DNA of 64,000 nucleotides, from the NCBI GenBank assembly GCA_020465985.1, contig JAANYP010004866.1:147473-211472 (forward strand). The letters are read 5' to 3'. A model generated the notes under the pieces. The model made no database searches and was not told the origin of the DNA. It saw only the letters and a program-made list of their open reading frames with translations. Positions 56,869 to 64,000 of the stretch are shown one piece after another (the first letter of the stretch is position 1; every line of letters begins with the position of its first letter). The position numbers and the translations under genes were made by a program. The stretch comes from Centrapalus pauciflorus. Taxonomy: Eukaryota; Streptophyta; Magnoliopsida; Asterales; Asteraceae.

Positions 56869-58560
56869 GATAAATACACAATGATTATCCAACAAACGAA
56901 AGAGATTGATGATATGGATTTTCATATGGTATTTGAAAATCTTAACAACTATCAAGAGGTTGTTCTTAGGAAGATGTCTGCGAAGAAACAGGCTGAGAAG
57001 GCAACAATTGATCCTCTGGTTCTCATGGCAGATAAGAAATACAAATATAAATTGAAAAAGGAGAAGTGGGTTGTGAAAAGCAGCGGTTTCTCAGAATCAG
57101 ATTCAACTGATACTTCAGCTAACTTCAGCCAAAGGATTCTGATTCTGACAACGAACTGAGAGAGGATATGGCGTTATTGGCCACAGGAGAAGCAGGTTGC
57201 AGTAAAGATCAAGGAGATGACGGATCAGATTCAGATACCTCAAACAACTCAGAGACACCCGAGGTATAATCTAATTCTGATTCTAATAACGATAACTCCT
57301 GTGTGCTAGAACAGAAACTTGCTCAGATGGCTTATATGCTAAAACGGTTTGAAAATCATTAAAAGCCAAAAAGAAAAATGTCCATACCTTGGAAAAAAAC
57401 TAAGACAAGAACATGTTTTAGTATTAGATATTTCCAAGGATAAGGCATTAGCATTAAGATCAATTTCTGATTTGCATGATAAATACAATGAAATTGAAAG
57501 TGAGAATCAAAAGCTGAGTAATAATATATCTGACTTAAAAGAAAAACTGAAATTAGCTGAGTTAAAATCATCAAGTTCAACTGTAAAATATCATTCCATC
57601 TTTGATGAAAGGACAAAGTTGTATGAGAAAATCAAATCCTTGGAAGATGAGTTCATTAAAAGAGGTCTAATGGATCAAACAATATATTTGAATCAACCAA
57701 AAGATACCAAATTTTATAATTCAAAAACAGGTTTGGTTGGACAAATCCTAAATATCTAACAAAAGTTATTTCGTCATCACCAACTCTTTATAATGTTAGA
57801 TATATATATTTAGGATTGAAATGGTATTTTCAAAAGCTTCAGATGAAGTAGAATCAGCTGAAGATCTGAAAATGTTTAGAAATGAAAAAATGCAAAATAC
57901 TTTGGATTATAACAAGCTAAAAGACAGTTATCATAATTCATGCGTTTCAGAAGACTATATTTAGACATATTCTGATAAGGATTTGTCTGAAAATACATCT
58001 TATACTCAAAAGCCATATATTCCTCAATTCTTGAAAAGATTAATTTTGATCTTGAATTGAAGCTTAAAAATTTTGAGTCTGAAAACGAAAAGTTTTAGGC
58101 TGAAATTAAAGATTTGGAAATAAAACTGAAAAATCATCTTGAAAGCAAAACTCAACCAGATCAGATATCTTCAATTCAACCTGATTCTATCAATTCTGAA
58201 AAAGAGTTTGGTGTGTATATGAACTTGGATTTTAACTCATTGGAGGAAATGTTTGTCAAAATTGATGAGTTTATTAAACCACTCCATGATAAACAATCTG
58301 ATAAACCCAAAGAATCTGTAAGTATTTTGAAAAGAATACCTAGCTACAGATTCTAAGGTTAAATCAGTACCTTCACATGTTTTAGATAAGGAAAGGGAGA
58401 AAACAAAAGTTACTTTTGTTACTCCAATATTTGAAAAAGGTGAATCCTCTTCATCAAAGATTTCAACCGGAAAGAAAGGAAATGCTTCTGAAGGTAAGAA
58501 GATTTTGCAGAATAAAGTTAATTCTAAATTGACTAATTCTCGTTCTTCTGTTATGTGAGA
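56869..58560 (+). pseudogene. Copia-E Gag, lacking its start and zinc knuckle
   Basis: It begins at MIIQQTKEIDDMDFHMVFEN (56881), equivalent to the middle of Copia-A Gag. At about 57120-57130 it jumps from the Ser/Asp region to sequence after the zinc knuckle, so roughly 0.5 kb including the CCHC motif is deleted between short TTCAGC repeats. The coiled coil (SISDLHDKYNEIESENQKL) and block DEFIKRGLMDQTIYLNQPK, FYNSK are present in 57349-57759. Further helical frames (for example 58114-58356) are broken by stops. Confidence 0.83.
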
Positions 58561-59100
58561 TTATATTGTGAAAAGTTCATTGAAGAAAGTGTGGAGAAAG
58601 AAGCAACAGAAAAAGAAAAAGACAAGTTTAAGAATGGAAGGGAGAGTTAAAGACAAAAGTTTTACAGATAGAATTAGTTCATTTGAAAAATCTGTCTGTA
58701 ATAAACTGACTATTAAACACTGTTCTAAATTTTCTCGTGTTGAATTGTTTTTGTTGAATTCTGCTTCATGCCATGCTTTTAAGTTTTCTCGTGCTTTGAA
58801 TGTGAAATCATTGTATAAATCTGATAAGTTTGTATGGATTCCAAAGAACAAGGTTCCCAGTTTTAAACAACAAAGAGTTCCAAAGAAAAGCATTTCAAAA
58901 TTAGTTCCCAAAAGAACTGTACAAAAATGGATATCCAAAAAGACTTTCCAAAAATGGGTTCCAAAGTCAAAGAATTTATCTATTAATGGACCTAACAAAA
59001 TACCGCATGATTTACCAAATTTCAAAGTACCCAACTATAAGTGGGTACCTCATGTTTTACTTCGTTTTATAGGTAAATCATGTGTTGTACCTTGACTCCG
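58561..59100 (+). pseudogene. Copia-E basic Gag tail before protease
   Basis: An open frame of 175 codons, Lys-rich (KKVWRKKQQKKKK) with repeated WxPK motifs (VPKRTVQKWISKKTFQKW), ending in YKWVPHVLLRFIGKSC just before the protease in an overlapping frame. Matches Copia-A 24348-24833. Function not known; charge suggests nucleic-acid contact. Confidence 0.75.
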
Positions 59101-59687
59101 GGTGTTCCAAGCATATGACCGAACGGAGAGAAACCCTAACGAATTTTGTTGACAAATTCTTCGGGATGGTAAGGTTTGGCAACGATCATTTCTATCCGAT
59201 CAAAGGCTATGGGAGTCTGGAGTACAACAAGATAACAATTCAAAAGGTTTTCTACGTTGATGGTCTTGGCCATAATCTGTTCAATATCGGCCAACTGTGA
59301 GATAAAGTGTTAGAAGTAAGTTTCAAGGCTAATAAGTGTAGTATAAGATCTGGGGAAGGGAAGGAAATCCTTGCTGGTAATAGGAAACAAATTTGTACTC
59401 CATAGATTTAGCGAACATTAATCTGAAGAAAGATGTCCGCTTACTGTCAAAGGCAACATCTAAAGTATCCTGGTTGTGGCATCGCCGTCTATCCCATTTG
59501 AACTTTAAAGAGTTGACCAATCTTGCAAAAGGTGGTTTAGTCAAAGGGTTACCAACTCTCCGATTTCAGAAGGAGCAGTTGTGTGCCGCATGTGAAAAAG
59601 GGAAGATAGTGAGAGCTTCTCACAAGTTAAAAGTTGAACATTCTTCAACTAGGGCTTTAGAGCTACTCCATATGGATTTGTGGCTGT
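59082..59687 (+). pseudogene. Copia-E protease, GAG-pre-integrase and integrase start
   Basis: YLDSGCSKHMTERRETL (protease DSG), VFYVDGLGHNLFNIGQL, a stop at 59300, then SWLWHRRLSHLNFKEL and CAACEKGKIVRASHK (HHCC). It stops at ELLHMDLW, where the next codons should continue the first catalytic-Asp motif; from 59688 the sequence is that of Copia-F. Confidence 0.9.
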
Positions 59688-59751
59688 TAGGCACAAAAAG
59701 GCCTCAGTCAAACCTGTTCTGCATCTGAGGGGGAGATTTTATAATCAAACC
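59688..59751 (+). pseudogene. 3' internal end of a Copia-F family element
   Basis: It reads AVRHKKASVKPVLHLRGRFY and includes TGAGGGGGAGATTTTATA, a purine tract before the LTR. It is the tail of pol plus purine tract of another Copia-F-type copy, joined to Copia-E. Confidence 0.5.
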
Positions 59752-60802
59752 TGTTGATGCATTTGAAGGTCGAATTTAAGGCCTGTTATATGCCTTATTG
59801 AAACCTGAAAATGATTTGCAATATCAGTCTAAAGCTGTTCTATATGTTGCATGTGTTGCAACTAAGACAGTTTGTCCAAGCTGCTCTGTCTGCTGAACAG
59901 GCTGGACATAAACTGTCTACGCTGCTCTACACTGTTGAGCAGCTTGGGCATTTTTAAAGTGTTCTGTTCTTTGTGAACAGAACCTGTTCTTTGTGAACAG
60001 GCTAAACACTTTATGGAATATGTTTCCAAGTCATCATGTATTGTTTTTGACTACAAGATCAGTTTACAAAGTCGAAGACAAAGTGGAAAACAGAACTGCT
60101 CAGCCTGCCCACGCTGTTCTGTAACATGAAGACAAAAGGATATTTGAAAAAGGGTGACAGACTTTTTCTTATATCAAAATAGGCCTTTACAAGGAAAAGA
60201 CGCAAAGTTGACATTCCTAATTAGTTAAAGGCAATGCAACAGTAGACAAAGTAAAAAGACAAAAGTTCTGCACATGTGAAGACAAGTCTGCTTTTCAGAA
60301 AAGTGCAGAAAAGGTTATGTTGTCTTTTCAACAAGACTTCTCCTTTTTCATTCCGTCCAATGAAGATGTTTCTCTTAGATCCTCTAAGTGAGTATAAAAG
60401 GAAGCTTCTAAGGTCAGAAAGAAATGTGAAGAAAGCTAAGTGCTTAAAACCAAGAGTGAACGTGCAAGTGTGATCTTCATGCATGCAAGTCTTCTGTAAA
60501 CCAGCATCTGTGTGTCTAAGCTGTTTTACCTAAGCTGTTCCTTAAGTCTTGTAAACACAGTGAGTGCTTCTTAGTGAGTGTATTCATTGTATACTAGTTC
60601 GAGTCTGTCTTAGACTAGTAAGCATACTGTTGTATCTGTCATCTCAGCTTGAACTATTCCGCATTCAAGCTTGTTTGTAATTAACAAATTGTTGATAATA
60701 CATACAAACATTGAGAAAAGAGTGTGTAGTTTTTAAATTGCTGTATTCACCCCCCCTCTACAGCTTATAACTATATACTTTGGGAACCTCTCGGGACCTA
60801 CA
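59752..60802 (+). repeat. Copia-F LTR
   Basis: From TGTTGATGCATTT to GGGACCTACA, followed by the primer site. TATAAAAGG at about 60393 is a clear TATA box. The upstream half holds an array of CTGTTC/GAACAG half-sites (59828-60125), including two adjacent CTGTTCTTTGTGAACAG palindromes at about 59967-60001. No second LTR copy is in the window, so the left border is inferred. Confidence 0.7.
59828..60125. repeat. CTGTTC/GAACAG motif array in Copia-F LTR
   Basis: Copies include GCTGTTCTATATG, GCTGCTCTGTCTGCTGAACAG, GCTGCTCTACACTGTTGAGCAGC, CTGTTCTTTGTGAACAG twice, ACTGCTCAGCC and GCTGTTCTG. It lies upstream of the TATA box, as a U3 regulatory region would. Confidence 0.8.
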
Positions 60803-60804
60803 AC

Positions 60805-60817
60805 TGGTATCAGATCA
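60805..60817 (+). other. Copia-F primer binding site
   Basis: TGGTATCAGATCA, 2 nt after the LTR, the tRNA-Met site with one mismatch. Confidence 0.83.
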
Positions 60818-60862
60818 GTTTAGAGTGTGTGTCATTCGATCTCTCATTCTCCCCAAGTTTCC

Positions 60863-63600
60863 ATGGACAACAGTGCTGCAAATTCTTCTTACTATGACAA
60901 TGGCTCTATGGGCAAGCCTCCAAAATTTAATCATCAAAACTTCTCTGGTTGGAAGTGCAGAATGATGCTCTACTTAGAGAATCTGGATGTACAACTGCCA
61001 GAGATAGTGATGGAGGGTCCCTATGTGCCAACCTCTGTTACTACTATAACTCCAGCGGTTGAAGGAGCTGCCCCTGAAATCAGGACCTTTGAGAAAGCCA
61101 AAGCTCAATGGTCCGATGAAGACAAGAGATTGGTGGCTCTGGATGCAAAGGCCAGAAACAACCTGGTCATTTCTCTCCCTGATGATGTGTTCAAGCAGGT
61201 GGAGAAAATGAAGACAGCAAAGGAGATGTGGGATACTTTGTGTACCGTCTATGATGGACCCACAATCACACTGGACAACAGGATCAACAATCTTGTTAGC
61301 AGTATGAACTCTTCTTTGCTAAACCAAAGGAGACTCTCACTGAAACCTACACCAGGTTCACTGCTCTAGTGAATGATCTCAAAGCTGTTGGGATCACCAA
61401 GGACAGCCTTACTCTGGTGAACAAATTTCTGGACATTTTACCTGAAGAATGGAACTACTTCTCAACAATCCTAAGGAACTCAGGTACTATCAGAAGTATG
61501 GATCTGGTCAATCTGTATGGATCTTTACTGAATGATGAACAGTCAAGGCAACAAAAGAGAAATGCCTTGGAAATGTCCAGAAGAGGTGCAGCCTTTGTGG
61601 CTAGTGAGAGACAGCCTGTAAATCAGGTGAGTGATGTGTTCATTCAGTCTGATCAACAGGATGATGAAAAGGAGGAGGTGTCAGATGAAGAAGATGATGC
61701 AGATCTTGCTGAACAAGATGATGAGCAAATGATAGCCATGCTTGTCAAAAGGTTCAACAAGAAAAGGTTTGGAAGAAATATGCTGCAAGGAGGTTCAAGT
61801 GCTGGCAAAAAGAAGGCATTTGACAAATCCAAAGCTGAGTGCTTCAAGTGTGGCAAAACTGGTCACATAGCTGCTGACTGTGTGTCAAAAGCTGTTGGTC
61901 AGTCATCCAAACCCAACAAGACTAACAAGGATGATGGCTATAGGGTTAAGTACCTTATGGCCATGGCTAAGCTGAGGAAATTGGAAAACTCAGTGTCTTC
62001 CAATCGCCAAAAGGGACTCATGGCAGAGACATGTGACTGGGAGGAATCTGATTCATCATCTGATGAAGAAGATAATCAATGTCTGATGGCCAACACTGAT
62101 GTCCCATCAACAAGCAGTTTCAAACAGGATATGGCTGAAGCTGAAGCCTTCAGCAGCTTAGAGAACTGGAATCCTACAATGATGTATAAGGTACAAAATT
62201 TTATGGCTTACAGTTCTGAAGAAAAAGTTAAAATGTTTGAATATATGCTTGTTGATCTCAAAGCTGCTGTTGAGAAGCATGATGCATTATTATCTGAAAT
62301 CTCTAAGCTTAAAGCTGATCTTAAAACCAAATCCAGTAAACTGGACAGTCTCCATAAGTTGGAAACTGAGCTTGATGAATTAAAACACGTCAACTCCATT
62401 TTACTGGAAGAAAAGAGAGAAACAGATATAAAGCATGCCAAGCTTCAAAAGATAGTTGACTCTTGGTGCCAATCTGCACAAAAAGTCAGCCATTGTATAA
62501 GTCAACAGATTCCTGCACAAATCCAAGCCTATCTTGGAGGGGATCTTGACACATCAGCTTCCATTGTTGAGATAAGTAATTTGAAAGAAGATTTATCCAC
62601 TCTTGGTGAACTTCCAAATACATTCATCCAAAATGTGAATGGTAAACTAATCTCAACAAACAGGTTTGTCAGGCCTCAAAATACTGACAGCTTGTGTGAA
62701 CTCAGCTCAAAAGCTGATGTTGGAGTTTGTTCTCCAAAACAGCCTGCTAAGTGCTTTGCTAGCTCACACAAGCAAAAGAAAGGAAAACATGTTCAAACTG
62801 AAGCTGTGGATGCTAAACCTGTTGACAGAACAGGTTCTGAGTCCAAAGCTGTTGGTAAAAAGCATGGTAATCCTTTTGATGCTAAACACTTTGAAAATAA
62901 GTTTTCAAAAAGTAAGCAGCATGTTTTCAACAAGGGTAAGTCTCAAGTTGAAAACAAAACTGCTGTGATTTCAAATAAGTTTTCAAATCATAGTGGTAAA
63001 TTGGTTTTAAATGGAAATAAGTTTTTCAAAACCAAACGCAGTGAGTATGCTGATAGGCAGCATAAATCACAATCCAGTAGGGGCAAAGGCAAAGCTATTG
63101 CTCAAACTGAGACAAATGGGAATAAGTTTCCCAAACCTGTGGAAGCTCAAAAGCCAATCAAGCTTCCTGTCTTTGACATATGTCCTCCCAAAAAGAGGAA
63201 AGAAGAGACAATCAAAGTTGTGGCTATTGAACTCTCCACACAAGCTGTTGATTCAACAAAGAATGCTAAATCTGCTGAAGGAATCAACAAAAACAGCTCA
63301 GAATGTGTTTCTGAAGGATCTTCTTCCAAAAATGCTAAAAAGAGAAAATGTTACAAATGTGGGAAGAAGACACATCTGGCCAAGGACTGTCCTGAATCTG
63401 AGGACATGAGGCCTGTTGACTCTGCTGTTTCCCTCACAGCTGTCACAAGCAGTGGTGGAAATGTCACAGTCATGGAGGATGGTATACAAGCTGATACCAT
63501 TCAGATAGGGAATATTAGTGTGGACATTCCAAATCCATCAACAAATGTTGATGAAGTAGGAGAACTCATCTCTGTGATGAGTTCCCCTAAAAATGACTAA
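60863..63600 (+). pseudogene. Copia-F Gag with two distant zinc knuckles
   Basis: ATG 60863 (MDNSAANSSYYDNGSMG) starts a UBN2-type Gag: FNHQNFSGWKCRMMLYLENL, AKEMWDTLCTVYDG. A one-base loss near 61299 shifts the frame; YELFFAKPKETLTETY then reads on and the frame stays open for 743 codons. Knuckle 1, CFKCGKTGHIAADC, is at 61840-61881. An acidic region, a coiled coil (LKADLKTKSSKLDSLHKLE) and a Lys/Ser-rich region follow. Knuckle 2, CYKCGKKTHLAKDC, is at 63349-63390. Only one frameshift mars nearly 2.7 kb, so this is the youngest-looking copia coding region here. Confidence 0.9.
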
Positions 63601-63760
63601 TAATTCTCTTATCACTCTGCAGGAAAAACAACCTTCCCAGGTTTGGTACTTGGACAGTGGCTGCTCAGGGCACATGACAGGTTGTAAAGAATTGCTGAGT
63701 GAACTCAGGCCTGAAAAAGGGCCAAAAGTCACCTTTGGTGACAATGTAACAGGTTTCAGT
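63593..63760 (+). pseudogene. Copia-F protease start
   Basis: VWYLDSGCSGHMTGCKELLS and KVTFGDNVTG, the copia protease active site, in a frame overlapping the end of gag. The homology ends at 63760, where a sequence starting TGTGGGGTCA replaces it. Confidence 0.88.
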
Positions 63761-64000
63761 TGTGGGGTCACAAATGCATACCACAACATTACACGTTTCG
63801 TTCGTTGAGCACACGACAGCAAACTTGCCTTGGGAATCCATATTGTAACCCAGGTGCTCACAAAGTTAACGTGGAGCCAGCATCACACAGTTGGCCTTAT
63901 GCTAACAAGGTTAGGTTTTAGCCCAACCACATAAGGCTGACCCTTGTGACACTGCGGCAAGCACCAGCGTTAAGAGTTCCATAGCCCTCAGTGATCCCTG
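63761..64000. other. Unidentified insertion at the window end
   Basis: Sequence beginning TGTGGGGTCACAAATGC breaks Copia-F protease. It has higher GC than its neighbours, no coding frame and a few short inverted words (GGCCTTATGC/CACATAAGGC). A TG start would fit an LTR, but the other end is outside the window. Confidence 0.35.

Larger units (their letters stand above)
29344..59687 (+). mobile_element. Copia-E: plus-strand SIRE-like copia, interrupted and truncated
   Basis: The 5' LTR, primer site and leader lie at 29344-30284. Copia-B (with Athila-C inside) separates them from the gag, protease and integrase start at about 56869-59687. The LTR and coding sequence are related to Copia-A throughout. 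The beginning of gag is missing at the right Copia-B junction, and pol ends abruptly at integrase HMDL, where Copia-F sequence begins. No 3' LTR of this element is in the window. Its unity across the gap is inferred from orientation and family identity. Confidence 0.65.

Noticed and set aside
63601..63630. Intron between Copia-F gag and protease (TCTGCAG before GAAAAACAA)
   Set aside because: An acceptor-like site exists but no convincing donor; an overlapping-frame arrangement or a simple frameshift explains it equally well.

Overview
The window is repeat-filled plant nuclear DNA: a nest of LTR retrotransposons with no host gene I can support. Plant-type primer sites (initiator tRNA-Met; tRNA-Asp for the Athila-like element), plant-specific lineages (SIRE/Maximus-like copia, chromovirus-like gypsy, Athila) and AT-rich spacers point to a eudicot with a large genome. 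Several extra ORFs and gag-tail domains resemble, from memory, copia polyproteins of Asteraceae, so an asterid is my best guess; this is inference.

Layout. 1-2116: broken chromovirus gag (minus), RT (plus, carrying a 90-nt intron-like insert) and an LTR tail. 2221-29308: one solo gypsy LTR (L1, target duplication TCCAA) split by two insertions: a minus-strand LTR (L2, 4241-6359) and a complete-ended copia element (Copia-A, 6693-28955, minus, TSD ACTTG). Copia-A is itself split inside RNase H by a gag-only gypsy element (Gyp-T, 13041-21213, plus, TSD CTATT). 29344 to about 59687: a plus-strand copia (Copia-E), interrupted in its leader by minus-strand Copia-B (30285 to about 56868, 5' LTR lost). 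Copia-B is split in its protease codons by a 13.6-kb Athila element (Athila-C, 39087-52653, plus, TSD GCAAC). From 59688 a second copia family (Copia-F) follows with its 3' internal end, LTR, primer site, gag and protease. It is cut at 63761 by an unidentified sequence. All coding regions carry stops or frameshifts except some single domains, such as the Athila integrase.

How the parts fit. Copia-A, Copia-B and Athila-C share an unexpected plan. After pol comes a separate cassette with a TATA-like box, a CT-rich leader, a GT-AG 5'UTR intron and a long extra ORF. Copia-A also retains a decayed LTR and purine-tract remnants between pol and this cassette, suggesting that the cassette was acquired downstream of an older 3' LTR. 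Most elements also carry arrays of short, CpG-containing, near-palindromic motifs. The motif is characteristic of each family. The arrays lie in the LTR or 5' leader and again at the cassette's promoter or intron. Similar motifs are shared between copia and gypsy elements. These arrays plus promoter-bearing cassettes are the best candidate here for an undescribed system.
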